Positions 54,327 through 63,557 of a stretch of 64,000 nt of DNA are shown piece after piece; the first letter of the stretch is position 1; the number at the start of each line of letters is the position of its first letter. The DNA comes from Xiheibacterium sp038325765 (GTDB lineage: Bacteria > Myxococcota_A > Polyangia > Nannocystales > Nannocystaceae): positions 1 through 64,000 of the forward strand of contig JBBQJI010000020.1 in NCBI GenBank assembly GCA_038325765.1. The letters are read 5' to 3'. A program made the position numbers and the translations under genes. The notes under the pieces are model-generated. The model was not told the DNA's origin. It searched no databases and saw only the letters and a program-made list of their open reading frames with translations.

Positions 54327-54911
54327 TCAGGGGTTCGTCTGCGTGACCACGCCGCACGCGACGCGATCGCCCGCGGCGCCGGAGGGTTGGCTGGTGAGAT
54401 CGTCGGCTTTGGCGTGCACAACGACCGACTTGCCGACCACCGTCGCCGACTCGCCCATCGCGAGGGTGAGATCGGTGGCGAGCGCGTGGATCTCGGCGCG
54501 GCCGTCGGCGTCTGCCTCGATGTTGCCGAGGTCACCGAAGTGCCGCGGGGACACGTTCGGGCCAGCGTGTGGCGCGTCGCTGGGATTGAAGTGCGCCCCC
54601 GCCGACTCGAACGTGGGTCCGGTGCACATGCCGACCTCGTGGATGTGGAAGCCGTGAGCGCCGGGCTCGAGGCCGGTGATCGTCCCATCGACGGCGATGC
54701 CGTCGGGAGTGGTGGTGAACATCAGCGTGCCGACCACGCCGCCGGGCGACTGGAGCTCGGCGGTGGCGTCCTTCGCGGGCTTCGCTTCGCTGCCGCCTGC
54801 GCCAAAGTTGGGATCGCCGCCCGGCGCGGAGGCGGTGGTGCCCGACTTGTCACAGGCGAGGGCGAGCACGAGCACGGCGAGTGGGACGATGCGCTTCACG
54901 ACCCGTGACAT
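54327..54911 (-). CDS. sodC: Copper/zinc superoxide dismutase lipoprotein
   Basis: A 194-residue enzyme that turns superoxide into oxygen and hydrogen peroxide outside the cytoplasm. The signal LAVLVLALAC carries a lipobox. Metal and active-site motifs are present: GFHIHEVGMC (copper ligands), SAGAHFNP, RHFGDLGNIEADADGRA (zinc ligands), VVVHAKADD and the conserved ending GDRVACGVV with the disulphide partner cysteine. The gene is monocistronic. Catalysis should be intact. Confidence 0.93.
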   Translation of the reverse strand: MSRVVKRIVPLAVLVLALACDKSGTTASAPGGDPNFGAGGSEAKPAKDATAELQSPGGVVGTLMFTTTPDGIAVDGTITGLEPGAHGFHIHEVGMCTGPTFESAGAHFNPSDAPHAGPNVSPRHFGDLGNIEADADGRAEIHALATDLTLAMGESATVVGKSVVVHAKADDLTSQPSGAAGDRVACGVVTQTNP

Positions 54912-54970
54912 AGCAACGCCGGCGCCTCCGGCAAACCAGGAACCGCCAGGCACGGCCGGCGGCGCGGCAC

Positions 54971-55024
54971 TCAGCGCACCGCGAGTTGTCAGCGAACCGC
55001 GAGTTGTCAGCGAACCGCGAGTTG
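54971..55024 (-). repeat. Three tandem 18-bp units that include a stop codon
   Basis: TCAGCGAACCGCGAGTTG is present three times in a row (first copy with one difference). On the - strand each unit reads QLAVR then TGA. The first copy met by the ribosome holds the true end of the BON-domain gene; the next two repeat the C-terminus and stop beyond it. The duplication therefore includes a gene end and part of the intergenic space. Confidence 0.9.
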
Positions 55025-55570
55025 GTTGAGGCAGTGATCGACGCTCGGCACCGACCACGCCAGATCCTCCACGAGCAGGCGGGTCAGCAGGTCGCGGACC
55101 TCGCCCACCAAGGTGACGTGGGCGCCTTCCACGATGACGTCGACGTCGTGGGGATCGACGTCGGCGTCGCGGATCATCCGGCGCAGGCGCGTGCCGACAT
55201 CGGCGTCGGCCATGCCGTCGTCGAGCGCCTCGAGGAGCACTCCCAGGGCGAGTCCGCTGCCATGCAACGCGTTGTCGAGCTCGGCCTTGGTCGCGGGACG
55301 CGAGCGCGAACGCAGCGGCGCCTCGGCGGCGGGTGCTCCAGCGCGCTTCGCTCGGATCCAACGCCCGGCCGGCACCGCGACCGTCGTACGCCCCCGCGCA
55401 GCCGGCCGCGGACGCGGGGCGTCAGCCTCGCGCGAAGACGCCGAAGACGGGGATGCAGTGAGGGACCGATTCTGAGCTGCCACGGATACGGGCGGTGCAC
55501 GGGGTATGCCGGAGCGAGGGCGAACGGGTCCCGATGCGATCTCGGCGATCGGCACCGTGGTGCCCACCAT
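55007..55570 (-). CDS. BON-domain protein with basic N-terminus
   Basis: A 187-residue protein from ATG 55570 (a longer start at 55714 adds Arg-rich residues that look artificial). The first 110 residues are low in complexity and basic (RPRPAARGRTTVAV, GRWIRAKRAGAP). The C-terminal 75 residues form a BON domain with helix LRRMIRDADVDPHDVDV and strand VIVEGAHVTLVGEV. No signal peptide is evident. A basic tail joined to a lipid-binding fold may hint at an interaction with nucleic acid or membrane, but this is inference. Confidence 0.65.
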   Translation of the reverse strand: MVGTTVPIAEIASGPVRPRSGIPRAPPVSVAAQNRSLTASPSSASSREADAPRPRPAARGRTTVAVPAGRWIRAKRAGAPAAEAPLRSRSRPATKAELDNALHGSGLALGVLLEALDDGMADADVGTRLRRMIRDADVDPHDVDVIVEGAHVTLVGEVRDLLTRLLVEDLAWSVPSVDHCLNQLAVR

Positions 55571-55671
55571 GGTGCCGCGCGACCGCCCGTGCTTCGACGC
55601 CCGCGTGAGACGGACCGCGGCAGCGACGATGGCGGACCAGCGCCGACATGCGCCCGCAGACCGTGCGGCGG

Positions 55672-56292
55672 TCAGGGCGCGGGCGACGGCTCGCTGCGGA
55701 GCTTGCCGAGCCACCGCTCGAGGCCCTCGATCGTCGAGCTGCGCAGCTCGGGCGACTCGTGGAGCGCCTCGATATGGGCGCGCAGCTGCTCGCTGCCCCG
55801 GCGGATCCGACCGCGCGCGGTGCCCTCGGGGATGTCGAGTGCAATGGCGAGCTCGGGCCCGCTCAGGCCCTCGAGATAGTAGAGCTCGAGCGTGACCTGG
55901 TAGACGAGTGGGAGCCTCTGCAGCGCCTGCAAGAGGATCTGCTGCTCACGGTGCTTGGCGTACGCGGTGCTGGGGCTGGGCCCCAGATCGGCGAGCGAGA
56001 ACGTCTCGGGATCGAACTCGCTGTCGCGACGGCGCCGCACGTGCTCGTACAGCACATACCGGGCGGTCATGAACAGGTAGGCGCGGAAGCTCCCATCGTC
56101 GCGCAGCCGATCACGGCCGCGCACGCACGCCAGCATCGTGTCTTGGACCAGGTCCTCGATGCCGCGATCGACCTTGTTGCGGAAGAACCGCATGAGCGAA
56201 CGGAAGTGCCGATCGAACAGCGCGCTGCCGGCGGTGCGATCGCCCTGCCGCCAGCGCTCCAGCAAGCTGCGATCGTCGTCGCCCTCGTCCAC
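55672..56292 (-). CDS. Sigma-70 family (ECF-like) RNA polymerase sigma factor
   Basis: A 206-residue sigma factor from GTG 56292. Region 2 (LFDRHFRSLMRFFRNKVDR, IEDLVQDTMLACVRGRDR, FRAYLFMTARYVLYEHVRR) binds the -10 element and core enzyme, and region 4 (LPLVYQVTLELYYLEGLSG, GTARGRIRRGSEQLRAH) carries the -35-binding helix-turn-helix. Regions 1 and 3 are missing, as in extracytoplasmic-function sigma factors. No anti-sigma factor gene is adjacent. The TamB gene ends 35 nt upstream on the same strand, so it may be read from the tam transcript. Confidence 0.9.
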   Translation of the reverse strand: MDEGDDDRSLLERWRQGDRTAGSALFDRHFRSLMRFFRNKVDRGIEDLVQDTMLACVRGRDRLRDDGSFRAYLFMTARYVLYEHVRRRRDSEFDPETFSLADLGPSPSTAYAKHREQQILLQALQRLPLVYQVTLELYYLEGLSGPELAIALDIPEGTARGRIRRGSEQLRAHIEALHESPELRSSTIEGLERWLGKLRSEPSPAP

Positions 56293-56326
56293 CGCGCACC
56301 AGGGTAGAGCCGGCCTCGGCTCGCGG

Positions 56327-59300
56327 TCAACGGTCCGCAGCGCGCTTGGCGGTCTCCGTCGTCTCGCGCGGCGCACGTGCGCGGCCGAAACGGCGTCGCC
56401 ACCACACCTCGACCGCGCCCTTGGCGGCGTCGCCGATGAAGGTCTCGATGGTCCAGGCCGGCGGCTTGATCGCGTACTCGAGGTGAATCTCGGCCCGGTT
56501 TTGGTCCGCGGGCGCGTTGTGGTGGTAGCGCGTCTCGACGTAGATCTTCGGCGAGACCCGCTTGCCGACGGCCACGATCGGCTGATCGATGGTGTCGCCG
56601 AACGACAGACCCACGCGGTCGATGCCGAGCCGATCCTGCAACTCGCGCTGCAGCACCGGGTTCTGGAAGGCGGCGAGCAGGGAGGCCGCCTTGGCCTCGA
56701 CGTCGCCGCCGCCCTCGCCCTCGGCGCCGCTGCTGCTGCCGGTGACCAGCAACGCGAAGACATCGGACTCGGGCAGCGGAGGATCCGATGACAGCCGCAG
56801 CTCGGGCCGACTCGCGCGCCCTTGGATCTCGATCGTCACCTCGCCCTCCTTCGTCTGCGTGATCGCGGTCAGCGCGATGTACGGATCGAGGTCGCCGCGC
56901 TCGGGAAGCGTGACGCGACCGCTATCGATCACGAAGTCCTGGCCGAGAAAGTTGATGCGCCCGCGGTCGGCCGTGAACGCACCTTGCGCGCTGAGTTCTT
57001 CGCCCTTGCCGTGCTCGAGCTCGACGCCGCCACGCCAGCTCATGTTGGCCTGGGGTCCACGTACGAACAGCGGGTCGCCGAGCTTGATGCGGACCGCCAT
57101 GTCGGTCGGCAACAGCGGCGCCTTCGCGTTGGGGTCGGTGGTGGCATCGGCATCGGGATCGGCGGTGGCATCGGCGCCCGGCTTCGCGCCGATGCGGCCG
57201 CGCACGTCGGTGAACACCACGCCCTCGGCGGTGGGCAGCGGCTTGGGTGCGGTGACCATGGTGGTGAACACGTCGACCGTCGTCTTGCGCAGGTTCACGT
57301 CGATCTCGGTGCGTTCGCCCCGGGCATCGAGCGCCACCGAGGTCCGCGTCGACAGCTTCATCAGCGGCAGGCCGGGTCGGACGATGGGCAGGCCGTCCAA
57401 AGCGAGCGTGAGATCGGCGACGGTCGCTCCGCGCTCGAGGTGCAGCGTGCCCTCGGCGCTCGCGGTGCCCGATCCATTGCGCGCCGACAGCTTCGTGAGC
57501 CGAACATCTTGCCGATCGAGCGCGATCTCGATCGTGATCTTGTCGAACCGCTGGCGCAGCGGCACAACTGTGACGGCGCCCTCGCGCATCGCGACCGCCC
57601 CGCGAAGATTCGGCACGCTGAGGGTGCCGTCGACGCCGATGTGGGCGTCGAGCCGGCCCTCGAGGCTGTCGAGGGCGTCGGGCAGCAGCGAGCCCAGGGC
57701 GTGCAGCGGGAATTTCTCGGTGTCGAGCGACGCCACGATCGGGACCGTCTGCCAGTCGAAGGCGGCGCCGTCGATCATCGCGCCGAGCGGAACCTGGGTC
57801 GTGGCGCTCACGGTGAGCGCGGTGTCCTCGAACGGCCCGAGTACGATCTCGGCGAATTGCTCGACCGACGACACCACGAAGCGGGCGGCCACCGGCGTGT
57901 CGACGCCCTCGACGTCGTCGAGGAGGGCGCGGATCTGCCCGCGCGCCGCGATGCTGTCGATGTCGCCGCGCGCCTGGATCGCGGCGTTCACCTCGAAACC
58001 GAGGTCATCGGGCACCGCGACGAACGCGGCCAGCACCTCCTGGTCCAGCGCGACCACGTCGACATCGACGGTGTGGCTCGCCTTGCGATCCCAGTCGAGC
58101 TTGCCGGCCCCCAGATCGAGGGCCATCGGCACATCCGCGTCGACGTCGACATGCCCCTTGCCGTGGGCCTGGTGCACCGCCACACGCACGCGGCCGCCGT
58201 CGTGGTCGACGCCGATGTCTACGTCGCCGACCGGATGGCCGTCGAACGCGAGCCGTCGGCCGGCGAGATCGACCGCGATGATCGGCGTGGTGGCCGTGCC
58301 GTGCAGCTCGGCGGTGCCGCCGACACGCCCGGCGAGACCGCCGACCTTGGCCAGCCGCCCCAGCGCGCCGAGATCGGCCTCGTTCAGGGTGAGCATGACG
58401 TCGTGGGGGCGATCGCGGTGCCACACGAACTCGCCGGCGCGGGCATCGACCTCGACCGGAACGCCGACGTTCAGCTCGATCAGCCGGACCGAGGGACCGC
58501 TGGCCTGCAGCTTCGCCCGCACCGCGTCGCCATCGAGCGCGCCCTCGAGCGCCACCGTCGCGATGCGCTCGCCGTCGCGCGACAGATCGCGGACGAGCAG
58601 GTCGGCGCGGGCCGTGAGCTCGCCCTTCGCCAGCGCCGCCGACACCCGGCCATCGACGCGTCCACCCAGCTCGAGATCCGGCGCCACCGCGTCGAGCCCG
58701 CTGAGCTCGACGCGCTCGAGGGCCAGGGCGACGTCGGCCGGCGCGTCGAGATCGGCGGTGTAGAACGGCGCCACCGCGGCGATGCGCACCGGCAACGACG
58801 CCGCGAGCGTCAGCCCCTCGATCCAACGCGTGTGCACGTCGACCCCCACGTCCACACGACCATCGACGTGGCCGATGCGCGCGCGCACGGTCTGCAGATG
58901 GAGATCGTCGAGCCGCAGATCCTTGCCCTCGACCCCGACGGCGACGAGCGGGGCCGCGGCGGTGCCGGCGATGCGCACCGAGGTCGACAGGCGGCCGTCG
59001 ATCGTGCGCTCGCCGAGCAGCGGCTGCAGGCGGCCGAGCTCGAGGCCAGTGGCGTCGAGCTGGACGATCAAGGGCGCGCGCGCCACCAGGCCCGGCCTGC
59101 GCGCATCGAACGGCCGCAGCTTCGCGCGGCCGCGCAGCTCGACCCGCTCCTTGCTCGACGGCGACCACTGGACATGGGCGTCGAGCTGACCGTCATCGAG
59201 ATCGATCTCGGTCGAGAGATGGCCCAGGGCGTGCTCGTCGACGCCGAGCCGTTGACCCTCGAGTGACACCGCGATCGTCGGTGCCCGCATCGCCCCGTCG

Positions 59301-61207
59301 AGTTGGATCTGGGCATCGATGAGCCCGCGCAGCTCGACCGGCAGGCGCAGCGGCTTCAGATCCGCGAGGTCCATGCGCTCGATGCCGACGAACGCGTCGC
59401 TGTTGGGCCCGACCACACCCCGCGCCGCCAACATGCCGCGGTTGACCGCTAGCCGCAGATCCTCGATCGCCACCTCGCCGGCGCCGATCTCGATCTCGGT
59501 GGGCCGTTCGAGCCGCACGTGCAGCGTCTTGTAGTCGATCTCGAGGCCGTCGAGACCGATCGCGGTGCGCGGGCCGGGCTCGATGGTCGCGAGCACCTCG
59601 GCGCGGCCACGGTAGGCGTTCGCGTCGGCGCGGATGCGGATGTGCTCGGCGTCGCCGCTCGCGTCCACGCCCAGCTTCGTGACCACGTGCTGCTGGTAGC
59701 GCAGATCTTCGGCCCGCAGCGCGACCGAGCCGCTGGGCTTGCCGTCTTGCAGCGACACGTCGGCATCGACGTCGACGTGGCCGATGCGCGCCTCATCGTA
59801 GGCGAGGGCGCGGGCGTCGATGCCGAGTTCGCAGCGCAGCAGGGCGTCTTGGCCGATACACGACGCATCGCCCTCGACGCTGCCCTCGACGGGCGGCAAC
59901 GCCAGCCACGGCTGCAAGGTGGCGCCGATCTTCGCGAGCGACGGCAGCGAGAGCTCGGCCTTGGCCGAGCGCAGTGCACCATCGGCGATCCGCGCGGCGG
60001 CGGTGACCTCGGCATCGGCGATGAGCGCACGCGCGTCGATGTCGGTGGCGCCATCGGTGCCGGTCGTGCTGCGCACGAGCGCGATCACGGCGTCGGGGCA
60101 GCCCAGACACGCGAGCTGTAGACCGGCGCGCAGCGGTGCGCCTTGCAGGCGGACGACCTGGGCGGCGAGCATGCCCGCGAACGGGTGCTCGGTGCCGGGC
60201 GGGATCACCTGCAAGACGCCGGTACCCGCCATGTCGAGCACGGGCGCGATCGATCCGGCGAGCAGCAGCTGCGCGTGAGCCTCGGGCTCGGCCCGCACCG
60301 CGACCTCGGCCCAGGCGTGCTCGGCCCCACCGACCGCCTGCAGCTCGACGGTGACCGAGCCGAAGATCGGCAGCTTGGAGTCGGGGGCAATCGCAGAGAC
60401 ATCCGCGAGCGCGCCGAGCTTCACGTCGCCCATCTGCGTGTACGTGTCGAAGCCCAGCGCGCCGTGGTGCACCATCGCGCGGTCGGTGACGACGAGCAGG
60501 TCGTCGAGGCGCACCTCGGGATCGGTCCAGCGCAAGGTGCCGCTCAGCCCCGCGATCGCGAGCTCGGGGTTGCCGAGCAAGCCGCTCAGCGCATCGATGC
60601 GGAGCGTGGCCTCGCGGCCACGGGAGTGGAGCGCCGCGCGGACCGAGCCGTGCGTCAGCAGATCCGCGGTGCCGCCCTCGGTATCGTGCAGATGGAAGAC
60701 GACGCCGTCGATGGCGAGCGGACCCTCGAAGCCCAGGGGCAGATCGGGTCCGGTCATGCCCTCGGGCTTGGGCGTGGGCTCGCCCTCGGGGCCCAGATCG
60801 CCGAACTGCGCCCGATCGCCACCGGCCCACACCTCGAGGCCGTCCACGGTGAGATCGTGGAACGCGAGCGTGCGGCTGAACAATCCGCCCAGCCGAAGCG
60901 ACAGCCGCAGCGCGCCGATCGACACCAGCGGGTTGTCGTTGCGATCACCCAGGGCGACATCCTCGAGCTCGAGCGTGCCGCCGAGGGTTCCGCCGATCGA
61001 CCCGACCGACGCAGTGCCAGGGATCGCCCCATCGTACTCGTCGACGGCGAACGCCAAGGTGGTGCGGGTACCCCACGGCGTCCACAGCACCACGGCCACC
61101 GCGACGAGCACGAGCACGAGCACGCTGCCGATGAACCAAGCCAGGCCCTTGACGATGCGCAGCAACACGCGTCCGAGGGTTCGCAGCACTTCGCGTCCGC
61201 GACCCAT
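56327..61207 (-). CDS. tamB: TamB-like translocation and assembly module protein
   Basis: A 1626-residue envelope protein. One N-terminal transmembrane helix (IGSVLVLVLVAVAVVLWTPWG) anchors it in the inner membrane. The rest is a long beta-rich repeat typical of AsmA/TamB proteins, which form a hydrophobic groove carrying lipids or helping outer-membrane protein assembly. The C-terminal 300 residues carry the DUF490/TamB signature (GRINFLGQDFVIDSGRV, DPYIALTAITQTKEGEV, IEIQGRASRPELRLSSDPP). Its ATG overlaps the TamA stop by one base (TGATG), so the pair is translated together. Confidence 0.93.
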   Translation of the reverse strand: MGRGREVLRTLGRVLLRIVKGLAWFIGSVLVLVLVAVAVVLWTPWGTRTTLAFAVDEYDGAIPGTASVGSIGGTLGGTLELEDVALGDRNDNPLVSIGALRLSLRLGGLFSRTLAFHDLTVDGLEVWAGGDRAQFGDLGPEGEPTPKPEGMTGPDLPLGFEGPLAIDGVVFHLHDTEGGTADLLTHGSVRAALHSRGREATLRIDALSGLLGNPELAIAGLSGTLRWTDPEVRLDDLLVVTDRAMVHHGALGFDTYTQMGDVKLGALADVSAIAPDSKLPIFGSVTVELQAVGGAEHAWAEVAVRAEPEAHAQLLLAGSIAPVLDMAGTGVLQVIPPGTEHPFAGMLAAQVVRLQGAPLRAGLQLACLGCPDAVIALVRSTTGTDGATDIDARALIADAEVTAAARIADGALRSAKAELSLPSLAKIGATLQPWLALPPVEGSVEGDASCIGQDALLRCELGIDARALAYDEARIGHVDVDADVSLQDGKPSGSVALRAEDLRYQQHVVTKLGVDASGDAEHIRIRADANAYRGRAEVLATIEPGPRTAIGLDGLEIDYKTLHVRLERPTEIEIGAGEVAIEDLRLAVNRGMLAARGVVGPNSDAFVGIERMDLADLKPLRLPVELRGLIDAQIQLDGAMRAPTIAVSLEGQRLGVDEHALGHLSTEIDLDDGQLDAHVQWSPSSKERVELRGRAKLRPFDARRPGLVARAPLIVQLDATGLELGRLQPLLGERTIDGRLSTSVRIAGTAAAPLVAVGVEGKDLRLDDLHLQTVRARIGHVDGRVDVGVDVHTRWIEGLTLAASLPVRIAAVAPFYTADLDAPADVALALERVELSGLDAVAPDLELGGRVDGRVSAALAKGELTARADLLVRDLSRDGERIATVALEGALDGDAVRAKLQASGPSVRLIELNVGVPVEVDARAGEFVWHRDRPHDVMLTLNEADLGALGRLAKVGGLAGRVGGTAELHGTATTPIIAVDLAGRRLAFDGHPVGDVDIGVDHDGGRVRVAVHQAHGKGHVDVDADVPMALDLGAGKLDWDRKASHTVDVDVVALDQEVLAAFVAVPDDLGFEVNAAIQARGDIDSIAARGQIRALLDDVEGVDTPVAARFVVSSVEQFAEIVLGPFEDTALTVSATTQVPLGAMIDGAAFDWQTVPIVASLDTEKFPLHALGSLLPDALDSLEGRLDAHIGVDGTLSVPNLRGAVAMREGAVTVVPLRQRFDKITIEIALDRQDVRLTKLSARNGSGTASAEGTLHLERGATVADLTLALDGLPIVRPGLPLMKLSTRTSVALDARGERTEIDVNLRKTTVDVFTTMVTAPKPLPTAEGVVFTDVRGRIGAKPGADATADPDADATTDPNAKAPLLPTDMAVRIKLGDPLFVRGPQANMSWRGGVELEHGKGEELSAQGAFTADRGRINFLGQDFVIDSGRVTLPERGDLDPYIALTAITQTKEGEVTIEIQGRASRPELRLSSDPPLPESDVFALLVTGSSSGAEGEGGGDVEAKAASLLAAFQNPVLQRELQDRLGIDRVGLSFGDTIDQPIVAVGKRVSPKIYVETRYHHNAPADQNRAEIHLEYAIKPPAWTIETFIGDAAKGAVEVWWRRRFGRARAPRETTETAKRAADR

Positions 61208-63174
61208 CAGAACGCCTCCCCCAGGCCGAAGTGCAGCGCACCGATCGGCTGCCCTTCGCCGTACTCGGTGTCGTTGAGACGAAAGCCGCCGTCGAGTCGG
61301 AACACGCCGATCTTGCTGTGGAAGCGGATGCCGGGGCCCATGGTGTAGCTCCACACACGGGGCGAGAACTCGTTGACGCCGGCGCGCACGTCACCCATGT
61401 CGGTGAAGGCGACCAGCCACAGCTTGCTCCACACCCGCAGCCGGATCTCGGCGCTGGCGCTGACCATGGTCTGGCCACCCACCGGGATGCCGCGGCAGCT
61501 CTCGTCGTCGTTGCAGAAGTTGACCGCCGGCGAAATCTCGCGGAAGGCGTACCCACGCACCGTGTTCGATCCGCCGAGGTAGTACTTGAGATCGAACGGG
61601 GCGCCGGGCTTCTTTCCGTAGGGCACGATGAACCCCACCTGCCCGCGCACGGCGAACTGCAGTCGATCGCGCAGCGGGGTGTAGTAGCCGCGGATCTCGG
61701 GGGTGACGCGGTTGTAGTCGTAGTCCCCGCCCAAGTAGCTACCGGCGAGATCCCACGTGTTGCCGAGCACGACACCGTTGCGCGGATCGACGGCGCGGTC
61801 GGTCAGGTGCACGGTGGCGCGCAGCTGGATGAAGCTGAGCAGATATGGATCGCGGAAGTCGAGCCCGAGGATCGATCGACTCTCGTCGAGCGCCGGGGCC
61901 ACGTTGAAGAAGTCGACGAAGCGAAAGTTGTGGCTGAGATCGAGCTCGAAGAACCGCGTGAAGAACCGCGAGACGCCGAGGCGGGTCTTGGGCGCGTAGA
62001 ACTGGTAGCCGTTCTGGATGCCGAGCTCGAACGATGGTGCCGCGGTCCACACGAGCTTCTTCTCGAGCCAGCCCTTGCGTCGCACGGTCGGCGTGAGCTC
62101 GCCGATCGGACCGTGCTCTTGCGGATTCCAGATCGCCGGCAGCTCCGCATAGCCGATCTTGAGCCCGAGATCGAAGCGCGCCAGCTTGCGATCGATGTTG
62201 CTGTGGCTGTATCGCATCGCCCCGTACTGCTCCCAGCGGTTGGGGTCGACGCCGAAGCCGCCACCGAGGCGAATCGACTGGGGCTGCGACTCGGTCACCG
62301 TGATGAGCACGTCGACGAGCGGACCATGGGGGCCTTCGCGGGGCTTCTCGGCCAGCGTGACCGCGACGGTGCTGAAGACCTCGAGGCCGTACACCAGCTG
62401 CTCCATGCTGCGGATGCGGGTCGGCGAGAACGGCTTGCCCTCGTAGTTGTCGACTTCGTTGCGCAGCGCCTTCTCGGGCACCGCGACGAGGCCTTCGATG
62501 CGGATCTTGCCCAGGCGTACGAACGGCCCCGGACGCACCTCGAACTGCACGTCGGCGGTGCGGCCGATGCGATCGACCTCGGCCGAGCCCACGACCTCGG
62601 CGAAGGCGTGACCGCGGCGCAGCAATGCCTCGCGCATCGCGGCCTCGGACGTGCGCAGCTCCTCGACGTCGAATCGCTCACCGCGCGTCAGCCCGCAACG
62701 GGCGGCGATCGCCGCAGGTTGTGTGCGTCGATCGGGCGGGCCATCGGGCACGCCATCGGGCCAGTCGAGCCGGACCTCGCGCACGAGCGTCGGCGCGGAC
62801 TCGTCGATCTCGATCTCGATGTCGACGACCTCGTCCTTGCGCCGGAACTTCGGCTCGATCGAGGTCACCTGCGCGTCGTGGAATCCCCGCAGCGCGTAGT
62901 ATTCCTCGATGCGCTTGCGGTCGAGGGGGATGAGCCCTGGCAGGTACCACTCGCGCTTGGGCAACGGAAACCATCGGGTCTCCTGCAGATTCATGTTCTC
63001 TTCGATCGCCTTGTCGTCGATCGACTCGTTCCCCTCGATGTGGATGCGGCCGACCCGCGCCTCGGCTCCGGCGATGCTCTTGAGCGTGGTCCGCTTGTGC
63101 CCGCAGGCGCCGAGCACGAGGGTGCCGACGAGCAGGGCGAGGACGAGCTCGACGAAGCCGCGCAGGCGCATCAC
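61207..63174 (-). CDS. tamA: TamA/BamA-family outer-membrane protein with lipoprotein-like signal
   Basis: A 655-residue Omp85-family protein. The N-terminus LVLALLVGTLVLGACGHK has the shape of a lipobox, unusual for a barrel. POTRA-type repeats cover about residues 40-290 (VGRIHIEGNESIDDKAIEE, VREVRLDWPDGVPD, LGKIRIEGLVAVPEKALRN), and a C-terminal 16-strand barrel includes the conserved loop motif VRGYAF (in GGSNTVRGYAFREISP). With TamB it would move proteins or lipids across the envelope. GTG 63174 is followed at once by ATG 63171, either of which could be the start. Confidence 0.92.
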   Translation of the reverse strand: MMRLRGFVELVLALLVGTLVLGACGHKRTTLKSIAGAEARVGRIHIEGNESIDDKAIEENMNLQETRWFPLPKREWYLPGLIPLDRKRIEEYYALRGFHDAQVTSIEPKFRRKDEVVDIEIEIDESAPTLVREVRLDWPDGVPDGPPDRRTQPAAIAARCGLTRGERFDVEELRTSEAAMREALLRRGHAFAEVVGSAEVDRIGRTADVQFEVRPGPFVRLGKIRIEGLVAVPEKALRNEVDNYEGKPFSPTRIRSMEQLVYGLEVFSTVAVTLAEKPREGPHGPLVDVLITVTESQPQSIRLGGGFGVDPNRWEQYGAMRYSHSNIDRKLARFDLGLKIGYAELPAIWNPQEHGPIGELTPTVRRKGWLEKKLVWTAAPSFELGIQNGYQFYAPKTRLGVSRFFTRFFELDLSHNFRFVDFFNVAPALDESRSILGLDFRDPYLLSFIQLRATVHLTDRAVDPRNGVVLGNTWDLAGSYLGGDYDYNRVTPEIRGYYTPLRDRLQFAVRGQVGFIVPYGKKPGAPFDLKYYLGGSNTVRGYAFREISPAVNFCNDDESCRGIPVGGQTMVSASAEIRLRVWSKLWLVAFTDMGDVRAGVNEFSPRVWSYTMGPGIRFHSKIGVFRLDGGFRLNDTEYGEGQPIGALHFGLGEAF

Positions 63175-63557
63175 AGCCCGCGCCTAGACGGTTCCCGGCT
63201 CGCGCAGGACGGTTCCCGGCTCGCGCAGGACGTGGCCCGGCTCGCGCAGGACGTGGCCCGGCTCGCGTAGGACATGAATGGACCGATGCATGGGGGCGTG
63301 GCGCCACCCATCTAGCAAGTCCGGTGCCGGTGTCACAGGGTCGAGGGGAAGCGACACGTTGAGGGTGTCGCGTGCGCGATCCGGCCACACGGGGCGATTG
63401 CGGCACAGTGGGCGGTGGCGCCCCGTGCAGGGCCGGCGAGCGTTCTAGGAGCTGCGCGCCCACTGGCCCGAGAACGAGATGACCTACGGCGTCCCCGCGA
63501 CGGCGTCCCCGCGACGGCGTCGCCCGGCGGCGTCCGCCGGACGGCGTCCCCGGTCCG
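63175..63557. other. Upstream region of the tam operon
   Basis: This 383-nt stretch lies between the tamA start and the end of a Ser/Thr-rich protein gene and should hold the tam promoter. It contains a 4 x 21-bp tandem repeat (63187-63270) and a smaller block around 63490-63545 where GGCGTC(C)CCGCGACGGCGTC-like units recur irregularly. No gene, consensus promoter or RNA was recognised. Confidence 0.5.
63187..63270 (+). repeat. Four tandem 21-bp units upstream of tamA
   Basis: Units 1 and 2 are GACGGTTCCCGGCTCGCGCAG and units 3 and 4 are the same with GTGG in place of GGTT (last unit with one further change). The array starts 12 nt from the tamA start codon on the opposite strand. Read on the - strand it could encode a VLREPG(T/H) repeat, but no gene frame supports this. 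It may affect transcription or translation of the tam operon. Confidence 0.9.
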
